A stretch of DNA of 64,000 nucleotides, from positions 1,006,807-1,070,806 of the forward strand of contig NW_020194685.1 of NCBI RefSeq assembly GCF_002865645.1. The letters run 5' to 3'. The notes below the pieces were generated by a model. That model was not told the DNA's origin and ran no database searches. It saw only the letters and a program-made list of their open reading frames with translations. Source of the DNA: Hyaloscypha bicolor E. Lineage: Eukaryota; Ascomycota; Leotiomycetes; Helotiales; Hyaloscyphaceae. The translations under genes and the position numbers were made by a program. Shown piece after piece: positions 23,101-35,619 of this stretch; the stretch's first letter is position 1, and the number at the start of each line of letters is the position of its first letter.

Positions 23101-25860
23101 ATATAATAATTAGTAATAATATATATACTATAATACTAGTATTAAGAAAAAAAAGAAAAATTAATAAATTACTAATTACTTCTAGAATAAAATTTATTAT
23201 AAAAAATAAATCCTAATTTATAATACTCGAACTAAAAAAAAGAATAATTATAAAGAAATAATTTACTTATCTTATAATTAGAATATAAAATTATACTAAT
23301 ATTAATTCTTATATTATTTATAATTCTTATATTAGTATATAAGCTTATAAGAGCTTAAAGTCTTATATAAGCCTATATATTTCTACTAGTTTATATATTT
23401 CTATTAGCCTTAATTCTTATATTACCTATAATTCTTATACTAATATATAAGCTTATAGGAATTTAAAGTCTTATATAAGCCTATATATTTCTATTAGCCC
23501 GTATATTTCTATTAGCCTATATATTTCTACTAGCCTTAATTCTTATACTAGCCTGAATTCTTATATTACTTATAACTCTTATACTAGTATATAAGCTTAT
23601 ACTAGTCTGTATATTATTAATAAATCTTTATTAGTTCTTATAAATTAAGAGCTAGATTATAATTATAGTATTAATATAAATAACTAATAAATATTTCTTT
23701 TTCTTATATATTAAAGCTCTATTTCGTTTTATTATAACTATATTAGCTAAGAATATATAATTAGTTTACTAAATAGCTAAAATTATTATCCGGAATCTTA
23801 ATTAATAACTATTTTAGTTATTTTTTTAGGCCTAATCTTATTATTATTAATATATATTTTGTTTTAAAAATAATAATAAATAAAATTAAAATAAGAAGTT
23901 ATTATTAGTTCATTATTAGAAATATATATTTCTTATATTAGGGCCTTATATTTATAAGTAAGTATATAAATATTCTAGATTTCATATATAAATAAATAAA
24001 TAAGTAAATTTATTATATATTATATAATTCTATTAAATTCTAATTACTTATATAGCTTATTAAAATTATAATAAATAAAATAGTAACTTTTTTTAAATAA
24101 ATATTTTTATCTAATATCTATTTTATAATTTTCTAGATCTATTTTCCTATATAATTATTTATATATATTATTAAATTATTAGTTATAAATATAATATTTC
24201 TTTATAGCCAGATTTATATAAGATTATACTTTAATTCTTTTTTTCTTTAATTTTAGATCTAATTAGATTCTTAATATTAAGGCTTTAGTAATTTATTATA
24301 ATATAATTATATTTACTAATTTAACTAATTATATTATATTTCGTGTCTTTTATAATATAATTCCCGGTAATAAAGAAATATATATTAAGGACCTATTATA
24401 AATATAAATTAGGAATACTCTAATAAATTACTTTAATTAAACTTATATATTTAGAGTCTTATTTAAATAAGTTAGTTATTTATTATCTCACCTATTTCAA
24501 GTATTTTTTAGAATAATTATTAGTAAAGGTTCTCCTGAAATTAACTAAGGCTTACTTTTAGAATCTATTTATTAGAATAATATAATTTTTCTTATCTTTA
24601 TATTATAATTATAAAAATTCTTAAGAAGCTATTTTATATAAAGTAACTAGCTAGCTATATTAATACCCGTTATAAATAATAAAACTATTCTGTATTTATT
24701 AAGGTATATCTCCTTATTATAAAATCCCTTAATAATAGCTTTTAATTTAGTAAGTTAGAATAAGCTATTATTATTAGGAAAACTTTATATAAATCCCGTT
24801 TATTATTAAATATTACTATATAACTATATACGAATATAATTAAAAGAAAATACTATAGCTTGCTTCTGAAATATAGAAATATATATATTAACTCATTTAA
24901 TATTTCTAGGGCCTCGAGATCTTAATATAAATCTAATAAATATCCGGTAGGGATTTAATAGAGACTTTATATAAGTATTTCTAATTACGGAAGTTCTAAA
25001 AAAGTATAAAGATATCTATATATAATATATAATAAAGAGATATATTATTAGTATACTAATTAGCTTTTTTAGAATATGAATTCAAATAGTAATTATTATA
25101 ATTACTACTAGTATCTAATAGATATTTAAGAAAATCTTATAGAAATAATATTATATAATTAAAAGAGAAATAATTAGAATAGTAGCTATAATAAAAGCAG
25201 TCTAGTTTATTTAGTTAATAATTCTCGTTTTAGGAAAAAGACTTATTACTAATATTATTATTTAAATTAATAAATATAGATTAGGCTTCTGAATTACTAT
25301 AGTAAGAATTATATAAATTACTTCCTCGATTATAGCTATTTGCTTTATCTAATAATAAATAGTATTATAAGCCTTATATTTAAGTCTATAATAACTAATA
25401 ATAAAGTTTATATAATTTTCGAAAGTAAGAAAAATAAGGTTTATTATAAATAATAGTCCTATTTACTATAAGATCTTTATATAATTATTTATAAGATAAA
25501 TAATATTACTTATAAAAAAAGTAAGAACTAAGAGTATATAATATTAAATAGTATTTCTTATATACTTATAGACCTATAAATAAAAGATATACTTAAGAAA
25601 ATAATATATTATATAAATATATAGGAAGCTAATTAAAATTCCCAATATATAGAAAATAATTAAAAGAATAGTAATAACTACAAGTATTATAATATACTAT
25701 TAAATAATATTTATATCCTAGAGAGTCTTAATAAGATTAATATAATATAAAGACCGGATATATAAAGAAATAATATAGGCCCTAATAAATTAGCTTATAG
25801 TAAGGCATTTAAATTAGAAGCCAAAAGCTATTATAATATTTAATATACTTTATATCCTAA
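20162..25860. other. AT-rich RIP DNA with unidentified coding ghost
   Basis: On the plus strand, about 20900-22400 and 24900-25700 give long stretches whose stops are nearly all TAA or TAG. Read as Gln, the text is protein-like, for example LYYKVIAGIFIQRQIESSRL near 21320. This suggests one or two long eroded genes on this strand. I recognise no domain and do not assign a family. A repeat cluster sits at 23290-23610. Confidence 0.35.
23290..23610. repeat. imperfect long-period repeat cluster
   Basis: Blocks of about 108-145 bp recur about three times, built from AATTCTTATATTA, TATATAAGCTTATA, AAAGTCTTATATAAGCC and CTATATATTTCTA strings. In a forward frame the last string would encode a repeated Tyr-Phe-Tyr-Gln-Pro-like peptide. 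Confidence 0.7.
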
Positions 25861-26706
25861 TTATATAAGAAATTGGGCTCTAGTAATATGCCTCTAGAAG
25901 TAATATCTTTGCCTCTAGAAATAGCCTCTATAAATAGCGCTCCCAGAAACGGCTAGTTCCAGATTATTTCCCAGATCTCTAAAAGCAGTACCTCCAGGAT
26001 AGCAGGCCTAGATTCGCACTAGAGAATATACTCATACTATAGCTTTCTCTTTAGTTAATAATTAAATTACTAAAGCTTGATTTTCTAATTAGGTTCCCAG
26101 GCTAAGAAATCTTTAATATACCGAGTATTTATATATATACTATAGTAAAAGAAGAGAAATATCCAGGAAAACTTTTAATAAAGGAAAATAAATCTTATTA
26201 GCAAAGCAGATAATCTTTACTACTTCTTTGGGGCAGATATCTTCTTAGTTATCCGAAAGAAAGGCAAATACTCTGGATATAACTCGAGAGAAGAGCTAGA
26301 CTAGCCGCTAATAAAGGAAGAGCTTATAAGTCTCTCCTACTACTATCTCAAGATTATGACTAATAAACTCTTAGGAATATGAGATTAGGACGCCAGCAGA
26401 CTTTAATATTACTAAAGGAGATAATAAGGTAATATAAAGAAATAATGGCTTTGGAGATTATATACTTAGTATAGGCCGCTAGAGTACTAGCTCAGATATT
26501 ACTAGGCTATAGCAAATAACTAAAGAAGATAAAGTATAAAAAGAAGTAATTATAAAAATAACTTTGTCTCTTAGTATTCTTATAACGTGTGTGGCATGGC
26601 TCTATAGCCACTAGGGGCAAAATCGAGGGGCTTAGTAGGCTATTATACTCTTAGAATATCTAGGACTAGGGAAACCTGTAACTCATATAGTCTATTAATA
26701 ATACTA
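25861..26706. other. moderately GC flank downstream of DUF3435 relic
   Basis: Composition is less AT-rich than on either side, with recognisable C/G runs. It lies 3' of the DUF3435 frame on the minus strand. Open text such as YSKSIIAYQAPRFCPQWLQS occurs on the minus strand just past the stop, but no domain is evident. It could be 3' untranslated or flanking DNA carried with the gene. Confidence 0.45.
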
Positions 26707-29255
26707 TTAAAGACTCAATCCATACTAATATTTCGTATAGGTTACGAAGTATAAAGCACTCCCTATAAAGGCCGAGTACCCTTGGTATAGATAGTTAAAG
26801 CCTTTGCCAGTAGCCCGAGAACAGAGATACTAAGCCCGGATATAGCAACCAAGACTATTAATACGGGAGAATATATGATCCCGTTTCCGGGGGCCTGCCT
26901 CCTTATTAACCCATTTGCAAAAGGTATAGTATAATATAGGGGCTATAGGCCGCTCTTTGACTTTTATAAAAGCCATAGAATCCGTATCTAAATCTTCGTC
27001 TAGTAGCGTCTTGGTTTCCTAGTCTATATTAGACTCTATCTCGGTTTCCCCTCGAGAGATATCCTTCTCCTTATTATTTATATCTATACTCGTATATATA
27101 TAGTAAACCTTTAAATACTTCCTTTTCTTTAACGCCTTATACTAATAAGGGATTTCTTACTTCTTGTAAAGTCATATAAGATTATTAATAAGCTTGACCC
27201 GTACTTCAAGAATTTGATCTTTAGTTAGGCTAGTAAGCGGCTTAAAGAGTAGTTTAATTACTTTGCCTCGCTTCTCGAGCTTATATTTAAAGGTTAATAG
27301 AGTAATTATATTAATTAGACAAATATCCCGTAGTTATTAATTAACTTTAATAATATAAACTATTTTATAAAACTCTATAATAGTTCTCTCGAGCTAATTA
27401 TTCTTTAATTAGTATTTTAAGGTATTAATATTAGCTTATATACTTTTATATTTCTCGAACTACTTTATTCTTTTAGCTAACTTAATAATAAAGAAGCCAT
27501 AATCTTTAAAATCTCAGATATATTAAATATATTCTTTAATAAGCTTAAAGAGCTTGGGATATTAACTAATTTCAAATCTCTATATATTTATTAGAGCTTT
27601 CGGGGCTCTCTTATAGTAGATTAGCCTACTAACTACTCGAATAAGATTATCTCATTATATAGAACCAAGATATATTACCTAATAGTTCTAATTAATAAAT
27701 AATAATATATAGTACTATTTATAAATATCTTTCTAATAGTTCATAATCTGCTAGTACTTTTCGGGAATTAATACTTCTATAGTAGTATATATTAGCTAAG
27801 CTTAATAATAATTCGCAAGAATTTATAAAGAAGTAAAATAAGAAGTACTAAGAACTTATTCTTTAACCTCTTTTTTAAAGCTTATTATAAGTTATAGAAT
27901 TCGAGCTTCTTCTTAAATCTACTTATCTAGCTAAAGCAAATAAGATAATACTAGTATTTTAAGTAGTTTAGAGCCTTAGTTTTAAATATACGAATCCTAT
28001 TAGTAATATATTCGATATTCCAGAAAACAGGCCTTTATATCTAGTTCTTATTTTATTAGAAACAAATATAATTAGTATTAGATAAAATAACTAAATTATA
28101 AATATTATTTAGAAAAGTAAGCTTATTCTTAAATATACTATTAGTAAGTACTAAAGCTAATATAAAAGTAATTCTATAATATATAAAATTCTCTATTTTA
28201 TAAAATATAAATACTTTTCTGATTTTAATTAGTTAGCTAATAAAATAAATATTAAATATTAAGAATATTTCTTTTTATTTCTTTTTCTTTTTACTAGATC
28301 TCTTAATATACTTCAAGTTAAGCTTTATAATAATAATAAGTAGCTGCTTTTTAACCCGAGATAGAAATAGCTAGAACTTAATATCTTTATACTAGAGTTT
28401 AATAAGAGCTTTAGATTAAGTAATAGTATAATTAGTAAAAACTAAGAAAGGTAATAACTAGACCCTAAACCGCTTATAAGCAAATATTTCTATATTATAT
28501 ATTTAGTAGATATTCTAAAGTTAGTAGAAATCTTTAATAGAAAGCCTCGACTTTTCTTTTTCTAAGTTATTAAGGCCAAATATAAATATTAGAACTTATA
28601 GGATCTATTATTATAAAATAAGTATAATAGCTTAGGAAAATAGAGATAAGTAAAATATATTATATATATTATATAAGATATTTTCTTTTATATATTCTTT
28701 TACTAATTATATATATACTATACTAAGAATTTTCTAATATATAATAGTAGAAGACTCTTTTTTAATTTGCGAGTACTTTATTTACTAGAAGAGATATATC
28801 TTAAAAAAACTAGATTAGTAACTTCTAAGAGCCATATATAGGTTTTATAATATTCTAATAAGGGGCGAGCCTAGGTTTTGCTTTTTTAGTTACCTAATAA
28901 TAAAATTATAAAACCTATTAAAATATAATTAGTAAGTATTTATATTAAATAATCTTTTATGAAATAAAAGACTTACTTTTTTTATTTTTCTAATTCTACC
29001 TCTATTATAGCTTTGGTTTCTTTATAGGAATTAGATAATATAACTTTTTCTTCTTTAAACTCTTATATTATTTACTTAATATCTATGGGTTTAATATTAG
29101 TATTAGATTTAGAATCAGACTTGCTATTAGACAGAGAATTATAGCCAGAATCTTTAATAATCTTAAAGTCAGAATTAGAATCAGAATTACTATTATAAAT
29201 AGAATTTGATTTTTATATCCGGTTTTTCCTCTTTAACTTTACCTGTAATTTATAT
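26707..29255 (-). pseudogene. DUF3435/FluG-domain tyrosine recombinase relic
   Basis: Minus-strand gene of the fungal DUF3435 (FluG-domain) family, tyrosine-recombinase-like proteins that include Starship captains. Starting near 29255 (ATG not visible), a Ser/Asp-rich region reads SNSDSNSDFKIIKDSGYNSL. Around 27780-27640, text matches the family's recombinase C-terminal part: LIPEKYQQIMNY then YKQYYILLFI, where the family has EERNQIMGH...YERYYMP, so the conserved His has become Tyr. Next come VIYLGSI**DNLIRVVSRLI and FEISQYPKLFKLIKEYI. Near 27265-27150, KVIKLLFKPLTSLTKDQILE is clear. The C-terminus (about 26930-26720) is a zinc-finger-like segment, CKWVNKEAGPRKRDHIFSR then YQGYSAFIGSALYFVTYT, ending in YGLSL and TAA at 26709-26707. 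Many RIP stops make it nonfunctional. Confidence 0.82.
28915..28976 (-). other. probable intron in DUF3435 relic
   Basis: On the minus strand: donor GTAAGT at 28976, branch-like TACTAAT (28934-28928), acceptor AATAG at 28915. 62 nt, separating the acidic N-terminal part from the rest. Confidence 0.5.
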
Positions 29256-30240
29256 ACTCGAGGTTATTTCTCTCTATTTAGTAAAGTTAGGGAAGCTTTA
29301 CCTCGGCTATAGTAGAGGATTTAATATTAAGCGAAATATCGGGAAAGACTAACTATTATAAGAAGAAATATAAGATCCGCTATATAAGAGAATAAAGGGC
29401 CTATATAAATAATAGAAGCTAACTAAAGAAATATTATTAATAACTATAATAGTAGAGTTAGGAAAGAACTATACTCAATATTTTAAGTAGCGGATTTCTA
29501 CTTAAATCTTCTTGTATTATATATATAACTTTGATTTTTTAGTTTTCTGGACTAAATAGTAATAACTAAGAAGCTTATAAATATAATTCGTATAATATTA
29601 AACTAACTTAGCTATATGCTTTAAGTAGCGAATTTCGGCCTATATATTAATGTATTACTAGTACTACTTTGATTCTTTGGCGGCCTTAGTTATACTATAG
29701 GGGCTGCGAATCTTACGGATATAGCTTAGTAATATATACTAATTAGTACTAAAAAGTAATAGAAAGAATTAAGTATAAAGAAGCGAAAAATAGATAATTA
29801 AGGGCAATAGTACAAAAATAAGTGGTTTACTAGAATGAGAGATAAAGAAGTAATTAAGCAGAGTAATAAATAAGTAAGTAGGTCGAGGAGGTATAGAGAG
29901 TAAAGTAAAGAATTAAGGAATAAAAACTTGAGAGTCAAGGGTAAAGCGGCTAGAATATATATATCTTGTAGTACAGGAGCAGGAAGTTAAATAGGCAGTA
30001 TGGTTTATTTTCTACTTGGAAACTTTCCCTTGGGAGGTAGGGAGCCTGCGGTTTTCAGGGAGGGGAATGGGTTCCGCTATTTCTAGAGATAGGAATAAAG
30101 TTAGAAGAATAATGGTTTGGTTAAAACGGCGACAAGGGAGGCTCGCCAAATTTTTGGCGGCCTCAGGTTAAGTGCTTAAGCGAGTAGAGAGGCAGTATAA
30201 AATAGCGGGCAGGTCCCTGCCAAAAACGGTAGTCAAATTA
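29256..30240. other. GC-richer island upstream of DUF3435 relic
   Basis: Upstream of the minus-strand recombinase frame. RIP damage is light, especially 29940-30240, where G runs (GGGAGGTAGGGAGCC, CGGCGACAAGGGAGGC) survive. On the minus strand two similar peptides, AEIRYLKH and VEIRYLKY, lie about 150 bp apart (near 29630 and 29490). It may hold the promoter or the end of a mobile element, but no terminal repeat was found. Confidence 0.4.
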
Positions 30241-30714
30241 CTAATATCTAGAAAATAGTAGAAATAATTAAAGGGCTATTATACTTACTAAGAATAATTA
30301 GTTCTATAAACGAGTTAAGTATATTAATATCTAGTACTATTTTATTTATAAAAAGCTTATAGAAGAATAAATTAATCTCTAATATATTTCTATATTAGAA
30401 TAAATAATAAATAGGCTTATAAAAGCATTATACCGGAATAAATTCATAGTATTTAGAAAGGCTATAGAAGTTAAATAGGGCTATAAAAGCTGGAATTCTC
30501 GGTATCCGGAAAAGAGATATAGTAATTTATTATATAATATTTATATAATTCGAATTCTATTTAAATATTCTAATCTATAACTATTTACTTAGCTTAGTTT
30601 ATTTAATTACTTTCTGTTTTCTTTTTTATTATAGCTTACTATTCTTTTATAAACTATCTTTTCTCCTATAAGGGGTTTTTGGCTATAATTTACTAAAAAT
30701 AGTCTATTTTATTT

Positions 30715-31195
30715 ATATATAAGAGCTAGCCTTTACTTTTTTCTTATATATATAAAATATATTTAATAGAATTATTATAAAAACTAAAATACTTTTTAAT
30801 ATTTATTAATTTAAATATAAAACCGGACTTTAATTTATTATTAATATAATAATATAATACTAATAATAAAAGTTTAATTAAAATTAATAAGTTTTATATA
30901 ATAGCTAAATTATTACTTATATTTATAATTAGAATATAATTATATTATTATTTGGGATTATATAAGGTTCTAATTTAATAAAAAAAAAGAATATATTAGA
31001 ATATATTTATAAGTTATAATATATAAAATAAGTTAGTAAATAATAAAAATTAAATATATAAATAGCCTCGTTTTTATAAGAAATTATAAGAAATTATTAA
31101 ATTAGATCTAGCTATTTTATAATAAGAATAATAGTATTATATAATAATTATAAAAAAAAAGATATTTAATAATTATAATAAATCTATAAAAAAAG
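30715..31195 (-). mobile_element. inverted relic of G3 element 3' part
   Basis: Its reverse complement aligns well with 54480-54905, downstream of the chromodomain of G3. Shared strings include AAAACGAGGCTATTTATATA and ATAATATAATTATATTCTAA. It therefore marks another, mostly lost G3-family copy on the opposite strand. Confidence 0.75.
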
Positions 31196-31202
31196 CTTAT
31201 AA

Positions 31203-31342
31203 ATAAATTATTTATAAAAGAAATTATTTATAAAAGAAATTATTTATAAAAGAAATTATTTATAAAAGAAATTATTTAAAAAGAAATTATTTATAAAAGA
31301 AATTATTTATAAAAGAAATTATTTATAAAAGAAATTATTTAT
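31203..31342. repeat. 16-bp tandem repeat, about nine copies
   Basis: Unit TTATAAAAGAAATTAT. One unit is shortened near 31277. Confidence 0.9.
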
Positions 31343-31789
31343 TTAGAATTCTAAAATAAAGAAGAAAAAAAGGGTTTTTAAAAAAAGAATTAAACTTAAA
31401 TATATAATATATATATATAGCTTAATAAACTAGTTCTAATTAAATATAAAATATATAATATAACGAGAACTATTATAATAATAATATTTATTTTATTATT
31501 ATTATTATTTTCTGAAATAATTATAATAATAAGAAACTAATTTTCTTATTAGTTTAGTTTTATATTTCTATATTATTTCTTTTATATTTCTTAATAATTT
31601 AATAAGAAATTACTAGTTATATTTATTATTCTAATTCAAATATTTAATAAAATATTCTAGATTCTTTTTATTACTATAATAAATATATTTCTTATTAATT
31701 ATATATTCTAGTTTCTATTATAATATCTGAAATATTTAGCCAAATATTAGATATCTTCTAGATATATATAATATAATTACCTTATTAGA

Positions 31790-31985
31790 GAAATATACTT
31801 GAAATATACTAGAAATATTTAGAAAACTAGCCTCTTTAGAACTAGTATACTATAAAGTATATATATTTCTTTATAGTTTTTTATATTCTAGTTTTCTCTT
31901 TTTTAGCTTTAAATTATTTTTATAAGAGATCTTTTATTTTATTTTCCAAGCCCTAAATATTATATTTATAATAGTATTTAAAGCT
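31790..31985. repeat. dispersed repeat, copy 1
   Basis: Direct-orientation match to 60160-60345. Both contain TTTTTTAGCTTTAAATT, then TTTTATTTTATTTT, AAGCC and TAAATATTATATTTATAATAG. Family unknown. Confidence 0.6.
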
Positions 31986-32292
31986 TATTTTCTTTAATTT
32001 TATAAAAAAAATTAAATAAACTAATTTAGAAATATAAATATTACTAAAATAATAGAATCTTAGAAATATAAATAATAGATTCTAAAATAATAAAAACAAG
32101 AAGCTTTATAATTCTTAGAAAAATCAGGTATTTATATTTTTATAAATATAGATATATTAGTAATATATTAAAAATCTTCTTAAAAACCCGAAAATTAAAA
32201 AACCTTAAATAAAAGCTATTCTTTAATTAAGTTCTAGAATAATAGGTATTTATAGGCTAGTAATTTAATTATTACTTTCAAGTCTTATTCTA

Positions 32293-32810
32293 TATATTTC
32301 CCCCCGTTTATTAATACAAGTAATTAGTTAATTAGACCTAAGTAAGAAGCCTAATTTACTAATAAAAGAGCCCGATTTTAATATAATTTATAACTTTCTA
32401 ATAAAGGATACAGGCCAAAATTTAATTAAATAAAAAGGATTAATACTTATAAGAGACTTAAATAAAATTTCCTTAGATTAAATTCTATTAAAGATTAAAA
32501 GATATATATAATTTTATATATTTAAATTATAATTATAATAAAAAGGTTTTATAGTTCTAATAAAAGACTAAAGCTAATATTACTTAATTAATATAATTAA
32601 CTAAACTATTTCTAATAAATTATATTAATAGGATTTTAATAATTTATGAGTTTTAAAATATTTTAGTATTTTAAAAATTTGCTTGTATTCGACTTCATAT
32701 TTATAAACCGGAGTTCGCTTAAGCAAGTAATTAAGTAATTAGGGCCCGTAATTGCATAATAGGAACCCCGATTAACTAATTGCTCGTATTAATAAACGGG
32801 GGGAAATATA
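32293..32810. mobile_element. MITE-like element with 36-bp inverted repeats
   Basis: The left end TTTCCCCCCGTTTATTAATA (from about 32297) and the right end, inverted, TTTCCCCCCGTTTATTAATA (to about 32806) match over about 36 bp, including a following AATTAGTTAAT. The ends sit in TATA/TA, compatible with a TA duplication as in Tc1/mariner-type elements. About 510 bp long. A forward frame inside (RDLNKISLDQILLKIKR near 32455) is too short and eroded to name. The terminal C6 and G6 runs escaped RIP, as expected for CpC/GpG contexts. Confidence 0.72.
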
Positions 32811-33246
32811 TAACCTTATAGGTCCTATATATATATTAGTAATAAAATTATTAGAAAAAATATAATAAATAAATTTTTTAAAATATTATATAATCTGGAA
32901 TAATATTAATTTCTTCTAAAGCTTTTATTATTTTATTTTATTTTATTAGTAGTTCTTTTTAAATCAAATATCTCATTAATATTTCTAGAAGTTTTTTAAA
33001 TAAATCTATAAAAAAAACTTTTTCTTTTATTAAAAAGCTCTTATATATTAATTAGCTTATTATTATTAAAAAAACTATATAAATAAATTAAAGAAACTAA
33101 TTACTTATTTTTAGATATTAATTTAATTATTATTAGTTATTAGAAAAATCTTAAAATAAATTATAAAAATACTAAATTCTATAATATTAAATACTATATA
33201 ATTATAGTAAATTAGCTTATAATAGCTCTAGCTATTTCTATAATTC
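32811..33246. other. AT-rich DNA, no feature seen
   Basis: TpA-rich, stops in all frames, no motif or repeat recognised between the MITE-like element and the G1b LTR. Confidence 0.5.
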
Positions 33247-33524
33247 TATAAGGTATTTATTAATAGGTAATAAAATAATAAAATAAATTAGTAAATTATA
33301 AAACTAATTTCTATTTTTCCTATAAGGTTTAGAAAAGCCTTTTCTAAATAAAAGGCCCCGATAATATATATATATATAATTTATAATTTATAAGCCTAAT
33401 ACTTATAATATAAATAGTAATATAATTATAATATTAAAGAACTATTAATCTCTCTAATTAATATTTATAATATCCGAGATTTATTATATATTCTTAAGTT
33501 ATATATAATTCTATATATATTATA
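33247..33524 (-). repeat. G1b 3' LTR
   Basis: Aligns with the 298-bp G1a LTR but lacks about 20 bp in the first third, giving 278 bp. Ends TATAAGG...ATTATA, i.e. TG and CA both RIP-converted. Confidence 0.88.
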
Positions 33525-35443
33525 ATTATATCTTTTTTCTAGAATCTTTTCTCTAAGATTTATTAATTTATTCTAGTAAAATATTTAATTAAAATAAACT
33601 TCTAATATCTTAGGAAATAGCTTTATTAATATAATCTAAATAATAGATATAAAAAACATCTAATTAGATTAGAGCTAAATAAGTGAAAAGAAAAAATTAT
33701 TATATTTCAAATATAAGAACTAGTTAGTAATTATAATTTTATTTAAAAACTAAATATTCTAATTAGCTTAATCTAAAATACTAAAATATTACCTTATAAA
33801 ATTAATATTACCTATTAGATCTTATATTAGAATAATCTAAATAGCTATATAAAAAGAATAAAATAAAATATTTATATAAGAATCTTATATAAATGTTTTT
33901 AAGGTTCTAGAAATTATTTATAGGTTCCTAAAAATATATATTAATTAGTTATACTAATTTCTAATTAGGATTAATATAAAAACTAGTAATTAATTTAAAT
34001 AGTTCTTTATTTTTATAAAAGGATCTCTTTATATTATTATATATTCTTTTTTTTCCCCTAATAATTATATATATAATAATTTCTTTTATTATTATTTTCT
34101 AGCTTCTTTTTTTATTTTTCTTTAAGTCTTTTTTAATTATTTTTAATTATTTTTATAATATTTTCTGGCTTTATTATTTACTAATATAATTATAAATATA
34201 AAAGTAATTTTATAGTCTTTTTCCTATTACTAATAAATACTTGAAATATTTTAAATATTTATTTATTAATTTCTTTATCTTATATATTATAATATCTAGT
34301 AAAAAGAATTATAACTATTATATTAAGAACTCTAAACCTTATATATTAGTAAGTTTTTTAGCTTTAATATTTATTAAAGCTAATATGATTTTAGATTCCT
34401 TATTACTTATTAAAGGCTTACTAGTTTTAGTAAAATACTATTATAATTTTTAAGAAATTTCTTAAAAAATATCCTAAATAATATTATTAATTAGATTTTC
34501 GAAAACTAGAAAGAATCTAATAAGTTTTAGAATTCTTTTTTCTATTTTAATAAAGCAAATAATAATATTATTTGAATTAGTATTTCAAAAATAAGTATTT
34601 CTAATATATTTAAATATTTACTAATTTTTTAAAGAAATATTATAAAGTTTATCTTTAAAATATTAATCTTATTACTAAAATTTCTACTAAGATTTCTAAA
34701 TAAACTATTAGTAATACTTTAAATACTAATAATATAATATTTATAACTATTTAAGATCTAATTTTAGAAGTTCGGGCCTTTTATAAAATATATATAATAG
34801 TTATAAGTTTCTTATTTACTTCTTTTAATATTCTTATAATATAACTATATCTTATTAAAGAATAAACGGATTTTAGAAAATATTACTTAATTTTTTACTA
34901 AATTCTAAATAGAACTAGTATTTAGTATTTTTATTTTAGAAATTAGAAATTTATAGAAATTAGAGTTTATTTATTTCAGATATTTATAGCTAGTTTATTT
35001 ATAATAAATCTTTCTTAATTCTAAACTCTTTTTCTAATAATTTAAATATAATTCTTATAAGCCTTAATAAAACTCTAGAAAACCTTTATAAATAAAAAAT
35101 TCCAGGAAAAAAATATCTCTATTATTATTCCGGGTTTTTTCTTAATTATTTAGATTCTTTTTTTTTATTTAAATAGCCCTTTTTTTAATAATCTAGAATT
35201 CTTTTTAATTTTAAGAAATTATTAAAAAATAATTTCGAATTCTAGGCTATAGTTTTAATTATATAATTTTAGAAATTCTTTGGAATTTTTAAGATTAAAA
35301 AAAATAAATAACTAGATATTATAATTTTTAGGCTAGGCTTTTTATTTAATTAAATACTATTACTTTTTGCTTTTACTATTTTATTAGTAATTAATAATAG
35401 CTTCTATTTTCTATTTTTATTCTTTATTATTATTTACTAATTC

Positions 35444-35557
35444 TGTATTATATAGCAGGATGGCATATATATAAATAAGCAAGGCTTCGCCCTATTTAGC
35501 TAGTTTTTAGACAGAGAACTCAATAAATCATCCTTTACTATATATATAGTATTTAAT
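35444..35557 (+). repeat. G2 5' LTR
   Basis: 114 bp starting TGTATTATATAGCAGGATGG. Aligns gap-free to 44587-44700. Differences are transitions of the RIP type, in both copies. Confidence 0.88.
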
Positions 35558-35619
35558 AATAGTAGTAATACCTTATTAACCATTTATTACAGGCTTTATA
35601 CTAGCTTATAATACGATCC

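Larger units (their letters stand above)
30241..32290. other. AT-rich patchwork of retroelement relics
   Basis: Contains an inverted relic related to G3 (30715-31195), a 16-bp tandem array (31203-31342) and a segment shared with 60160-60345 (31790-31985). The rest is unassigned AT-rich DNA. Confidence 0.5.
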
